Below are positions 51,017 through 58,439 of a stretch of 58,439 nucleotides of DNA, one piece after another. Each line of letters starts with the position of its first letter. Positions within the stretch are counted from its first letter, which is position 1. The position numbers were made by a program, and so were the translations under genes. The stretch is taken from the NCBI RefSeq assembly GCF_023284025.1, contig NZ_JAKIKR010000030.1:1-58439 (forward strand). The letters are read 5' to 3'. A model generated the notes under the pieces. The model did not search any database. It saw only the letters and a list, made by a program, of their open reading frames with translations, and was not told where the DNA came from. Origin of the DNA: Shewanella abyssi (lineage in GTDB: Bacteria > Pseudomonadota > Gammaproteobacteria > Enterobacterales > Shewanellaceae).

Positions 51017-51051
51017 AACGCTTACCGTATTCAGGTATCACCGTAAGCGTT
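51017..51051 (+). terminator. stem-loop between rodA and mltB
   Basis: AACGCTTAC and GTAAGCGTT form a 9-bp stem around a 17-base loop and are followed by only a few T. It could be a weak terminator or attenuator. Confidence 0.5.
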
Positions 51052-51078
51052 TAATCGACATTAAGGATTGAATAGCAG

Positions 51079-52077
51079 ATGACACTGTTAAACCGCTTTA
51101 TTGCGCCCTTAGCGCTGACCATTTTATCGAGCTCCGCATTCGCAAATACTATAGAACCCTCTGTCGAAGCGCTAAAAGTTGAGTTTATTAAAACTCAACA
51201 TGCTCAAGGTTTCAGTGATACAGAAACTCAAGCCTTTATCGACAATGCGGAGTTTAACCAAGCGGTTATAGATGCAATGACCAAGCCTTGGGAAGCTAAA
51301 CCTTGGCATCAGTATTATCCAATATTTCTGACCGAAAAACGTCTAGCGGCAGGGCTAGCATTCTGGAAAGAACATGCCTCAACCATAGAAAAAGCCTCTA
51401 AAGAGTTCAATGTTGATCCGCAAATCATCGTCGCTATCATAGGTATTGAAACTTTCTATGGCGGCTATATGGGCAACTACCCCGTTAAAGACGCTTTGTA
51501 CACATTAGGGTTTCATTACCCCCCTAGAGCCACCTTCTTCCGCAGTGAATTTGCTAATTTACAAGCGTTAGTAAAAGAAGAAAATCTTGATGTTAATAGC
51601 TTAAAAGGTTCATATGCTGGCGCGATGGGATTTGGCCAGTTTATCCCTTCTAGTTACCGTCACTACTCGGTAGATTTCGATAATGATGGCAGTCGAGATC
51701 TACTCAATAGTCCGGTAGATGCCATTGGCAGCGTTGCTAATTACTTTCATCAGCATGGCTGGCAACAAAATCAGCCCGTGGCAGTAGAATTAACATTGAC
51801 AAAAGCATTGCCTGATACCGTTAAGACATGGTCTGGCGAGAAACTGCATTACACTATTGCTGATATTTTGTCCCCTAGTGTCGCGTTAGCTGAATCAATC
51901 GATATTGATGTATCCAAACCAGCACTCGTGGTAAAGCTCGAACAGATTGATAAGGATGAGTACTGGCTAGGTTTAAAGAACTTCTATGTCATCACCCGTT
52001 ATAACCGAAGCCCTCTTTATGCGATGGCGGTATACCAGTTTAGTCAGGAACTCGAACAAGCTTATGCAACGCACTAA
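51079..52077 (+). CDS. mltB: lytic murein transglycosylase B
   Basis: 332 residues, cleaving glycan strands to 1,6-anhydro ends. The N-terminal signal (LTILSSSAFA) lacks a lipobox cysteine, so it looks like a soluble periplasmic form rather than the lipoprotein of E. coli. The catalytic Glu is in IIGIETFYGGYMG; AGAMGFGQFIPSSYRHYSVD is the family signature. It overlaps rlpA by 14 bases. Confidence 0.94.
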   Translation: MTLLNRFIAPLALTILSSSAFANTIEPSVEALKVEFIKTQHAQGFSDTETQAFIDNAEFNQAVIDAMTKPWEAKPWHQYYPIFLTEKRLAAGLAFWKEHASTIEKASKEFNVDPQIIVAIIGIETFYGGYMGNYPVKDALYTLGFHYPPRATFFRSEFANLQALVKEENLDVNSLKGSYAGAMGFGQFIPSSYRHYSVDFDNDGSRDLLNSPVDAIGSVANYFHQHGWQQNQPVAVELTLTKALPDTVKTWSGEKLHYTIADILSPSVALAESIDIDVSKPALVVKLEQIDKDEYWLGLKNFYVITRYNRSPLYAMAVYQFSQELEQAYATH

Positions 52078-52852
52078 CGCCCTCGCTGTCATCTTATTAG
52101 CAAGTATTTTGGCTGCTTGCTCTAGCAGCCAAAACAGCCGCTACGATATTGCTAACGATAAAGCACCGACATCGGCACCCGACGTATCAAAAGTCGAAGA
52201 CGCTCACCCAAAATTTGAGCCCTATAGCCGTGGCGGCAACAAGGCAAATTACACTGTTTTGGGTAAAAGCTATCAAGTCATGGATAGCGGTGAAGGTTAT
52301 CAAGCAAAAGGCATAGCCTCATGGTATGGCGCTAAGTTTCATGGCCATTTAACCTCTAATGGTGAAACCTACGATATGTACTCAATGTCAGCGGCACACA
52401 AGAGTTTGCCACTGCCGAGTTATGTGCGGGTTACCAACCTAAAAAATGATAAAACCGTTATTGTTCGTGTTAATGATCGCGGGCCTTTTCATGAAGACAG
52501 GCTTATCGATCTGTCCTATGCCGCCGCTCATAGACTCGATATGTTGAAAACGGGCACCGCCAATGTCAGCCTTGAGGTGATCTATATTGCCAATCCTGAA
52601 TCTATTGCCTTGGCAGAGCTTAAAGGGACTGAGCTGCATTTTATCCAAATTGTGGCGTCTTCAAACAAAACACGTTTGGACCTCTTAGCTAATGAGCTTG
52701 AGAAAAAATACCAAGTAAACAGCCGAGTGCAACAATCGAACAACCTATACCGCTTACAGCTTGGCCCGATTGGACAAGCGCAGTTAGCCAGCAAACTGAC
52801 AGAAACACTCAAACAGCAAGGTTACCCACAAAGCTATTTGATAACAGAATGA
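52064..52852 (+). CDS. rlpA: RlpA septal/rare lipoprotein A
   Basis: Lipoprotein with a double-psi beta-barrel (GIASWYGAKFHGHLTSNGE, then VRVNDRGPFHEDRLIDLS) and a C-terminal SPOR domain that binds denuded glycan. I chose the ATG at 52064, giving a proper lipoprotein signal ending LAAC; the longer open frame from 51986 has no signal. 262 residues. Coupled to mltB by overlap. Confidence 0.93.
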   Translation: MQRTNALAVILLASILAACSSSQNSRYDIANDKAPTSAPDVSKVEDAHPKFEPYSRGGNKANYTVLGKSYQVMDSGEGYQAKGIASWYGAKFHGHLTSNGETYDMYSMSAAHKSLPLPSYVRVTNLKNDKTVIVRVNDRGPFHEDRLIDLSYAAAHRLDMLKTGTANVSLEVIYIANPESIALAELKGTELHFIQIVASSNKTRLDLLANELEKKYQVNSRVQQSNNLYRLQLGPIGQAQLASKLTETLKQQGYPQSYLITE

Positions 52853-52946
52853 AACAAGATTAATGAACCTAGTGCGAATTAGCTTGTCGACTAATGATAT
52901 ACTTTGCGGAACTTCGCTTTCATCATACCTAAACATAAAGACGTGC

Positions 52947-54128
52947 ATGATTAATATGAATTTATTAAACCAACCTATAAAAACGCTTTTGCTAGCGACC
53001 TCAGTCGCCGCCTTTTCTGCACAAGCAGCTCCTGTTGTTACGCCAAATGCACCAACTGTCGCCGCTAAAGCCTATGTCCTATTGGATTATAATACCGGCC
53101 AAATTATTGCGGAAAACAATGCCTACGAGAGCTTAAATCCAGCCAGTCTAACTAAAATGATGACCAGTTATGTTATTGGTCATGAAATTAAAGTGGGCAA
53201 CATATCACCTTCCGATGAAGTGACCATCAGTAAAAAAGCGTGGTCAAAGAACTTCCCTGATTCATCAAAAATGTTTATCGAAGTCGGTAAAACCGTTTCG
53301 GTAGAAGAGCTTAATAAGGGCATTATCATTCAATCTGGTAATGATGCTTGTGTTGCAATGGCTGAACATATCGCTGGCACTGAAGATGGCTTTGTTGACC
53401 TGATGAATTCATGGGCGAAGCAGTTAGACATGCAAGATAGTTACTTTGAAAACTCTCATGGCCTCGATTCAGATAACCATAAGACAACGGCCTATGATAT
53501 GGCTATCTTAGGCGCCGCTATTATTCGTGATGTGCCAGATGAGTATGCTGTCTACAAAGAAAAGTCTTTTACCTATAACGGTATCAAGCAATATAACCGT
53601 AACGGACTATTATGGGATAAAAGCCTAAACGTTGATGGTATTAAGACTGGCCATACATCAGGTGCTGGCTATAACTTGGTGACCTCAGCGACTAAAGATG
53701 GCATGCGTCTTATATCTGTTGTGATGGGTACGAAAAGCGAGACTGCACGTAAAGCTGAAAGTAAAAAGCTACTCAATTACGGCTTCCGTTTTTTCGAAAC
53801 CGTCACACCTTACCAAGCAGGCGATAGCTTCGTTACCCAAAAAATTTGGTATGGCGACAGAGAAACCATTGATCTTGGTGTCACCACTGATACTCCCATC
53901 ACTATTAGCCGCGGACAAACCAAAAACCTACAAGCTAACTTTGAGCTAACCAAAGAGCTTAAAGCCCCTATCGCCAAAGGCGAAACTGTGGGTCGTATCT
54001 ACTTCCAGTTAAACGGTAAAGATATTGCGCAGTTCCCACTTGTGACGTTGCAAGAAGTGAACGAAGGCAGCTGGTTTAGTCAGTTAATGGATTACTTTAA
54101 GCAAATATTTGAAGGCTGGTTTAGCTAA
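52947..54128 (+). CDS. dacA: D-alanyl-D-alanine carboxypeptidase (PBP5/6 type)
   Basis: Trims the terminal D-Ala from peptidoglycan stems. Signal peptide ending AFSAQA; active-site SLTK (Ser67 counting from the ATG at 52947), SGN in IQSGNDACVAMAE, and KTG in DGIKTGHT. A C-terminal amphipathic helix (MDYFKQIFEGWF) anchors it to the inner membrane. An upstream in-frame ATG at 52863 gives an implausible leader; 52956 is another option. 393 residues. Confidence 0.95.
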   Translation: MINMNLLNQPIKTLLLATSVAAFSAQAAPVVTPNAPTVAAKAYVLLDYNTGQIIAENNAYESLNPASLTKMMTSYVIGHEIKVGNISPSDEVTISKKAWSKNFPDSSKMFIEVGKTVSVEELNKGIIIQSGNDACVAMAEHIAGTEDGFVDLMNSWAKQLDMQDSYFENSHGLDSDNHKTTAYDMAILGAAIIRDVPDEYAVYKEKSFTYNGIKQYNRNGLLWDKSLNVDGIKTGHTSGAGYNLVTSATKDGMRLISVVMGTKSETARKAESKKLLNYGFRFFETVTPYQAGDSFVTQKIWYGDRETIDLGVTTDTPITISRGQTKNLQANFELTKELKAPIAKGETVGRIYFQLNGKDIAQFPLVTLQEVNEGSWFSQLMDYFKQIFEGWFS

Positions 54129-54145
54129 TCAAACTAATGCCAATT

Positions 54146-54167
54146 GAAGCCACCTTAGGGTGGCTTC
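54146..54167 (+). terminator. terminator after dacA
   Basis: GAAGCCAC and GTGGCTTC pair around a CTTAGG loop, followed by TTGCGTTT. Located 18 bases past the stop codon. Confidence 0.7.
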
Positions 54168-54269
54168 TTGCGTTTAATCGCTTTGATATCACCTAGTGCA
54201 GGAATAGTGGACTTGAATTCGCTATAATCGACACCATATAACAGTTATAGAAATTGCTGAGAGTAAAAA

Positions 54270-54536
54270 ATGCTAGATACTAAATTTGATGAATTAATGG
54301 ATTTTCCAAACTCTTTTCCATTCAAAGTTGTCGGTGATGCCCATGAAACTTTGGCCGATCGTGTTGTTGCTGTTGTTCAAAAACATGCCCCTGGGGACTA
54401 CGCGCCAAGCACTAAAGTCTCAAGTAAAGGGACTTATCACTCAATCACAATCCGAGTGACAGTGCAGAGTAAAGAGCATGTCGAAACGTTATACGTCGAA
54501 CTCGCCAAAATAGAGGGTGTTAAACGCGTCCTATAA
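54270..54536 (+). CDS. ybeD: YbeD family protein (DUF493)
   Basis: 88-residue protein with an ACT-like fold in characterised relatives, always between dacA and lip[22 protein letters not shown] and the [12 protein letters not shown] strand are conserved. Proposed to be regulatory; no established activity. Confidence 0.93.
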   Translation: MLDTKFDELMDFPNSFPFKVVGDAHETLADRVVAVVQKHAPGDYAPSTKVSSKGTYHSITIRVTVQSKEHVETLYVELAKIEGVKRVL

Positions 54537-54628
54537 ATATTACTCATTGCTGATAAATGTGATCTGTCTTACATTTATCAATTTGAAGCGTATAATAGCC
54601 GCACTTATATTTGGGGGAGAGGTTGCCC

Positions 54629-55285
54629 TTGCTAAAAAGCACTTTGCATATTCGACATCTTGGTAAGCAAGACTACGAATCAGTGTGGCATGCTATGCAG
54701 CACTACACTGATAATCGCGATGAGAACAGCCAAGATGAGATCTGGGTTGTAGAACATACGCCGGTATTTACTCAAGGCCAAGCCGGTAAGAGTGAACATA
54801 TCTTGAACCCAGGCGATATTCCAGTGATCCAAGTTGATCGCGGTGGTCAAGTGACCTACCACGGCCCAGGACAATTGGTCGTTTACCCTCTTTTAGATAT
54901 CAAACGACTCAAAGTTGGCGTACGCCAACTCGTCACCCATATTGAACAAAGTATTGTCAACATGCTTAAACGTTATGAGGTAGAAGCTTATGCTAAAGCT
55001 GACGCACCAGGCGTGTATGTTGAAGAGCGTAAAATAGCATCGCTCGGTCTGCGGATCAGAAAAGGATGCTCTTTCCATGGATTGGCTCTCAATGTAGATA
55101 TGGACATGTCACCATTCCAACGGATCAACCCATGCGGGTATGCCGGAATGGAGATGATCCAATGCAAACAGCTCGGCGGACCGCAAACTGTCGAAGAAGC
55201 TGGCAAGCAGTTAATTGAAACCCTTAGCCAAGAGCTTGGTTTAAGCAACCTAGTTCATCATCAAGGATTACCAGAGTCATTATGA
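54629..55285 (+). CDS. lipB: octanoyl-[acyl-carrier-protein]:protein N-octanoyltransferase
   Basis: Transfers octanoyl from ACP to lipoyl domains of the 2-oxoacid dehydrogenases and Gcv[20 protein letters not shown] with the conserved Lys/Cys region ([21 protein letters not shown] and INPCGYAGM) is diagnostic. The start is ambiguous: TTG at 54629 has GAGAGG at good spacing, whereas TTG 54611 lies within the purine-rich binding site. About 218 residues. It overlaps lipA by four bases. Confidence 0.94.
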   Translation: MLKSTLHIRHLGKQDYESVWHAMQHYTDNRDENSQDEIWVVEHTPVFTQGQAGKSEHILNPGDIPVIQVDRGGQVTYHGPGQLVVYPLLDIKRLKVGVRQLVTHIEQSIVNMLKRYEVEAYAKADAPGVYVEERKIASLGLRIRKGCSFHGLALNVDMDMSPFQRINPCGYAGMEMIQCKQLGGPQTVEEAGKQLIETLSQELGLSNLVHHQGLPESL

Positions 55286-56247
55286 ATAGGCCTGAAAGAT
55301 TACAACCTGGCGTTAAGTTAAGAGACGCTGACAAGGTTTCACGTATTCCAGTGAAAGTCGTCCCTTCTGAGCGCGATACCATGCTGAGGAAACCTGATTG
55401 GCTACGCGTTAAGCTGCCCGCTTCGAATCAGCGTATTACTGAGATAAAGCAAGCTTTACGTAAGAATGGTTTGCACTCGGTATGTGAAGAAGCGTCGTGC
55501 CCTAACCTGTCAGAGTGTTTCAACCACGGTACCGCCACCTTTATGATTTTGGGTGCCATCTGTACTCGACGTTGTCCTTTTTGCGACGTTGCACACGGGC
55601 GTCCATTAAAGCCCGATGCTGCAGAGCCAAAGAAGCTCGCTCAGACCATCAAGGATATGAAGCTTAAGTATGTGGTCATCACCTCTGTAGACCGTGATGA
55701 TCTGCGAGACGGCGGCGCGCAACACTTTGCTGATTGCATACGTGAAATACGGGTATTAAATCCTCAAATTAAGATTGAAACCTTAGTCCCGGATTTCCGT
55801 GGCCGCATCGATAAAGCCCTCGATATTTTAGCGACTGAGCCACCAGATGTGTTTAACCACAACTTAGAAACAGCGCCGATGCATTATCGTAAAGCGCGGC
55901 CAGGTGCTAACTATCAGTGGTCACTCGATCTGCTAAAGAAGTTCAAAGAACGTCACCCAGATGTACCGACAAAATCTGGTCTGATGATGGGTTTGGGTGA
56001 GACGAACGAAGAGATCGCTCAAGTGCTACACGATCTTCGTGCTCACAATGTTGAGATGCTGACGTTAGGTCAATATCTGCAACCATCAAAGTTCCATCTG
56101 CCAGTTGAGCGCTACGTGCCTCCAGCAGAGTTTGATGAGTTAAAAGAGATAGCAGAAAGCATTGGTTTTACTCATGCAGCCTGTGGTCCCTTAGTTCGTT
56201 CAAGCTACCATGCAGATCTTCAAGCACAGGGTAAAGAAGTTAAATAA
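55282..56247 (+). CDS. lipA: lipoyl synthase
   Basis: Radical-SAM enzyme inserting two sulfurs into octanoyl groups. The auxiliary cluster cysteines are in [12 protein letters not shown] and the radical-SAM CxxxCxxC in CTRRCPFC; the tail [13 protein letters not shown] carries the conserved serine motif. 321 residues. Coupled to lipB. Confidence 0.98.
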   Translation: MNRPERLQPGVKLRDADKVSRIPVKVVPSERDTMLRKPDWLRVKLPASNQRITEIKQALRKNGLHSVCEEASCPNLSECFNHGTATFMILGAICTRRCPFCDVAHGRPLKPDAAEPKKLAQTIKDMKLKYVVITSVDRDDLRDGGAQHFADCIREIRVLNPQIKIETLVPDFRGRIDKALDILATEPPDVFNHNLETAPMHYRKARPGANYQWSLDLLKKFKERHPDVPTKSGLMMGLGETNEEIAQVLHDLRAHNVEMLTLGQYLQPSKFHLPVERYVPPAEFDELKEIAESIGFTHAACGPLVRSSYHADLQAQGKEVK

Positions 56248-56269
56248 CTTTGCTTGAGTGAGAAAAGAT

Positions 56270-56302
56270 AAAAAAATAGCGCCTATCTGGCGCTATTTTT
56301 TT
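56270..56302. terminator. bidirectional terminator between lipA and rimI
   Basis: Seven A, TAGCGCC, a five-base loop, GGCGCTA, seven T: a perfect hairpin with U-runs on both strands, between the convergent genes. Confidence 0.93.
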
Positions 56303-56327
56303 ATCTAATGCTAATACCACGTGTACA

Positions 56328-56765
56328 CTAAAAGGTCAGAGTCATCAATATGGCATCTTCAGGTTCGCCTGCGGTCTTATAGTAACCTTTTCGGACTCCC
56401 GACAGTTCAAAGCCAGCCTTTACATATAATGCCCTAGCACCAACGCCTGACTCTCGCACCTCAAGCATTAACACTTCAGCACCATGAGTTTGGGCTTGGG
56501 TAATCACTGTATCAAGCAAAGCTTTGCCGTAACCTTTGCCTTGATGCTGAGGCTCAACGCAGATATCCATTAAGGTCGCGTCTTCAAAGATCTGATGCAA
56601 TATCGCAAAACCACACAACTCATCACTTTCATATACACCTAAGCAAGTATACAAAGACCCAAAGCAACTCCTTACTGTCGACTCAGACATTGGGTGACTA
56701 TGTGCTTGAGCTGCGACGTGCGCCATCTGAGGCGCCGATACCTCGGTAAGAGGGATAACGTTCAC
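56328..56765 (-). CDS. rimI: ribosomal-protein-alanine N-acetyltransferase RimI
   Basis: 145-residue GNAT enzyme that acetylates the N-terminal alanine of ribosomal protein S18. Acetyl-CoA loop QGKGYGKALLDTVI (about 76-89) and the LYVKAGFELSGVRKGYY end are typical. It overlaps holD by four bases; the holD-rimI pair is conserved in gammaproteobacteria. Confidence 0.94.
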   Translation of the reverse strand: MNVIPLTEVSAPQMAHVAAQAHSHPMSESTVRSCFGSLYTCLGVYESDELCGFAILHQIFEDATLMDICVEPQHQGKGYGKALLDTVITQAQTHGAEVLMLEVRESGVGARALYVKAGFELSGVRKGYYKTAGEPEDAILMTLTF

Positions 56766-57112
56766 TCGAAATCCTTTTTAACGATAAAAGGCTGCATATT
56801 ACGCCATAGTAACTTTTTGGCTTCAGGGTTAGATTCAATTTCATTAATCGGAGCCGACATCAGTATATTGTCATCGCTGTGCACTTGCTTACCGCGCATA
56901 TCCCAAATGACTTTTGAGTGCGGAACAGCACTCGTTGCAAAGCGTATATGCTTACGATCATAACCAAGCATCTCAAGCACTTTAGAAATAATGGGACTAT
57001 CAATTTCAGTAAGCCGACGCGGGCTCACAAGTACCGTTGAGATCTCAGCTTTCAATTCAGCTTTAACCCAACGAGTTATTCCCATTGCATCTAAGTAGTC
57101 ACTCGATTTCAT
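56762..57112 (-). CDS. holD: DNA polymerase III psi subunit
   Basis: 116-residue clamp-loader accessory subunit that with chi links the polymerase to SSB. Sequence is weakly conserved, but MGITRW near the N-terminus, the VLEMLGYD segment and the EAKKLLWRNMQPF end, together with the coupled rimI, support the call. Confidence 0.88.
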   Translation of the reverse strand: MKSSDYLDAMGITRWVKAELKAEISTVLVSPRRLTEIDSPIISKVLEMLGYDRKHIRFATSAVPHSKVIWDMRGKQVHSDDNILMSAPINEIESNPEAKKLLWRNMQPFIVKKDFE

Positions 57113-57208
57113 ACTGGCTCTAAAGGTAATAATGATGAGTAAGGATAACAGTTCATTCGCAAGCTTGTGAAGCTAATACCCATACTGAGATTTCTAAATT
57201 GCAGATGC

Positions 57209-57237
57209 AAAAAAGCCGAGCTAATGCTCGGCTTTTT
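57209..57237 (-). terminator. terminator of tRNA-Trp copy 1
   Basis: GCCGAGC and GCTCGGC around a TAAT loop, followed on the minus strand by six U. Six bases beyond the tRNA 3' end. Confidence 0.92.
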
Positions 57238-57243
57238 CTAATT

Positions 57244-57320
57244 TGGCAGGGGTGGGGAGACTCGAACTCACAACATCCGGTTTTGGAGACCGGCGCTCTA
57301 CCAATTGGAGCTACACCCCT
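57244..57320 (-). tRNA. tRNA-Trp(CCA), copy 1
   Basis: 77 bases with encoded CCA; anticodon CCA in CTCCAAA; begins AGGGGTGTAGCTCCAATTGG. Anticodon stem CCGGT/ACCGG. Resembles E. coli trpT. Confidence 0.96.
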
Positions 57321-57333
57321 GTTGACGACACGC

Positions 57334-57362
57334 ATTATGCGTAAACAGACCTAAAAGGTAAA
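57334..57362 (-). promoter_or_regulatory. promoter of tRNA-Trp copy 1
   Basis: On the minus strand TTTACC (57362-57357), 17-base spacer, CATAAT (57339-57334), about 14 bases upstream of the mature tRNA 5' end. Confidence 0.8.
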
Positions 57363-57484
57363 GTACTTTTTTATATAAAGGCTATCGACTGCAGGTTTTT
57401 CGGTCAACACAGCTATAGCAGTGTAAATTGGCTGTAGGAAACCAAAATAGCAGAGCCGAACAAGTATGAGAAAATTGCAGATGT

Positions 57485-57513
57485 AAAAAAGCCGAGCTGA
57501 TGCTCGGCTTTTT
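57485..57513 (-). terminator. terminator of tRNA-Trp copy 2
   Basis: GCCGAGC and GCTCGGC around a TGAT loop, with six U following on the minus strand. Same design as the copy 1 terminator. Confidence 0.92.
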
Positions 57514-57519
57514 CGAATT

Positions 57520-57596
57520 TGGCAGGGGTGGGGAGACTCGAACTCACAACATGCGGTTTTGGAGACCGCCGCTCTACCAATTGGAGCTACACCCCT
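57520..57596 (-). tRNA. tRNA-Trp(CCA), copy 2
   Basis: 77 bases with encoded CCA, same as copy 1 except that the outer anticodon-stem pair is G-C instead of C-G (GCGGT/ACCGC), a compensatory double change that preserves the stem. Confidence 0.96.
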
Positions 57597-57608
57597 GTTG
57601 AAGACGTC

Positions 57609-57637
57609 ACTATGCGTAAACTGACCGAAAAGGTAAA
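57609..57637 (-). promoter_or_regulatory. promoter of tRNA-Trp copy 2
   Basis: TTTACC (57637-57632), 17-base spacer, CATAGT (57614-57609) on the minus strand. The -10 differs by one base from copy 1 (CATAAT), away from consensus, so this copy may be weaker. Confidence 0.75.
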
Positions 57638-57747
57638 GTACTTTTTAAGACAAACTCACTGACTGCCCTTTTTTCAATCAAGCAAGCAATAAAATCAGCA
57701 CTATTATTTTATTTGGAATATAACTATATCCCCATTCAACTTGAACG

Positions 57748-57760
57748 ATGCAGGATTCAG
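57748..57760 (+). repeat. dispersed ATGCAGGATTCAG element, copy 3
   Basis: Flanked by CAACTTGAA on the left and GTTG on the right, so that CAAC/GTTG and TGAA/TTCA pair and leave GGA in the loop. Same 13-mer as copies at 17401 (minus) and 22530. Confidence 0.65.
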
Positions 57761-57984
57761 TTGAAATTTAATAGGCCTTAATCAAGGCCATTTATCGCCC
57801 CTGCTTAACTGACATTCGCTGCATCCTTGGTGCTGCATTGATCTTAACCAATGGTCGCTCCCTTAGTAAAATCCTCTACTTACCTTCTGCAATCAAATAG
57901 TCGCTCATCGTAAACATGAGAAAATGATTATGTTCGCCAGTAAAATCTAATCATCATTTATTATGCGGCGACAGAGCCCTAAAT

Positions 57985-58290
57985 ACAGCGTTAGCGGATG
58001 TAATGAACGCCACCTCCTAGAATTCTATTCAGATAGGCTCCTAAAGCAACTCCGTTAGCAACGGGCTATTCACTCTCTTTCGAGACCAATATTAGAAAGA
58101 GTTGGCGCCTGGAAATGACCTACGACCCACAGGGATGTGGGAAATGCAGAAAGTGCCTGGAGCAACTTCCGGCCATAAGCACATCGCTATTGCGATATTC
58201 ACCTACGACCGTCATGGATAATGGAAGTGTCGATTATGCACGACTGTATGGATATAGGAGGTAGAGTAACGCAGGAGCAGTTACCGAGGA
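57985..58290 (+). ncRNA. candidate structured RNA with GGA-loop hairpins
   Basis: Plus-strand hairpins with GGA in or at the loop: GCGTT...AACGC (57988-58010, loop with CGGATG), CCCAC-AGGGAT-GTGGG (58126-58141), AAGTGC-CTGGA-GC-A-ACTT (58151-58168), CAT-GGATA-ATG inside CGAC...GTCG (58206-58232), CTGTA-TGGA-TATAG (58244-58257) and GTAAC-GCAGGAGCA-GTTAC (58266-58284). ACAGGGATGT fits the published CsrA/RsmA consensus (ACARGGAUGU core). It resembles a CsrB-type sponge RNA but could equally be a mosaic of intergenic repeats. Ends, promoter and strand are not established. Confidence 0.35.
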
Positions 58291-58439
58291 TGCAATTATC
58301 GAGCTATCACATTCCCCATGTGAGAGTAATACCAGTTACATTAACTAAGTTATCAATTCTGTCCACTCTCTTGAGCAGAGTTTCATTACGCATTTAGGTT
58401 CCATGATGAAGTCATTCCAAGCTCTCGTGCATTGTTTGA

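Larger units (their letters stand above)
57198..57646 (-). repeat. tandem duplication of a complete tRNA-Trp unit
   Basis: Two copies of about 173 bases (57198-57370 and 57474-57646), each with promoter, tRNA-Trp and terminator, separated by about 100 unrelated bases. Copies differ at a modest number of positions, including the promoter -10 box and one anticodon-stem pair. Confidence 0.9.
57647..58439. other. right-edge non-coding region
   Basis: About 790 bases with no open frame worth calling on either strand. It holds hairpins GGCCTT-AATC-AAGGCC (57774-57789), CCGTT-AGC-AACGG (58052-58064), ATCGC-TATT-GCGAT (58183-58196) and TCACAT-TCCCC-ATGTGA (58307-58323). It also carries the dispersed 13-mer and the GGA-loop hairpin series listed separately. 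Confidence 0.6.

Noticed and set aside
57153..57335. Open frame across tRNA-Trp
   Set aside because: It covers the terminator and tRNA-Trp; not a protein gene.

Overview
The window looks like chromosomal DNA of a marine gammaproteobacterium, most likely Shewanella. The basis is gene content and order, not a database search. hemA-prfA-prmC-sirB2-sirB1-kdsA runs divergent to lolB-ispE-prs. The ubiF / miaB-ybeZ-ybeY-ybeX-lnt / leuS-lptE-holA-nadD-rsfS-rlmH-mrdA-rodA-mltB-rlpA-dacA-ybeD-lipB-lipA backbone is present. There is also an OmcA/MtrC-family multiheme outer-membrane cytochrome, a hallmark of metal-respiring Shewanella.

Layout. 1-575 is a left edge without a convincing gene. 576-9850 (mostly minus) holds an AbgT-type transporter, kdsA, a DUF819 membrane protein, sirB1, sirB2, prmC, prfA and hemA, with a GNAT acetyltransferase on the plus strand between sirB2 and prmC. 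10119-12647 (plus) is lolB-ispE-prs. 12764-16690 (minus) is an accessory pair: a ToxR-like membrane-bound winged-helix regulator and an 11-heme lipoprotein cytochrome with a collagen-like linker. 17602-18954 (minus) is a duplicated tRNA array Met-Leu-Gln-Met-Leu-Gln-Leu-Gln, with tRNA remnants and a short repeat in its spacers. 19325-22478 (minus) is ychF, pth and ubiF. 22823-28803 (plus) is a small secreted protein, miaB, ybeZ, ybeY, ybeX and lnt. 28856-41271 is an accessory block between lnt and the leuS cluster, visibly more GC-rich over most of its length. It contains a LysR regulator, two tandem aldehyde:ferredoxin-oxidoreductase (AOR)-family paralogues flanking a membrane cytochrome b and a Tat-signal four-cluster ferredoxin, a coupled 134-residue protein of unknown function, an outer-membrane-like protein, and a MacAB-type tripartite efflux ABC system. 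41607-56247 is the conserved zinc-ribbon/leuS to lipA cluster (LPS export, DNA polymerase, NAD, ribosome maturation, rod-shape cell wall, lipoate). 56328-57112 (minus) is holD-rimI. 57244-57596 (minus) carries two tandem tRNA-Trp units. The last ~800 bases are non-coding but rich in small hairpins.

How the genes work together. Most of the window is housekeeping: translation termination (prfA, prmC), haem and LPS precursors (hemA, kdsA), lipoprotein maturation and delivery (lnt, lolB, lptE), nucleotide precursors (prs), tRNA modification and rescue (miaB, pth), peptidoglycan elongation (mrdA, rodA, mltB, rlpA, dacA) and lipoylation (lipB, lipA). The accessory parts are redox-related: an extracellular electron-transfer cytochrome, and a putative membrane-linked tungsten/molybdenum-pterin oxidoreductase system whose substrate is unknown.

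The most promising candidates for something undescribed are the double-AOR/cytochrome b/ferredoxin locus with its unknown 134-residue partner, the GGA-loop hairpin region at the right end, and the Spy/CpxP-like insert in the efflux adaptor. All functional claims beyond family membership are inference.
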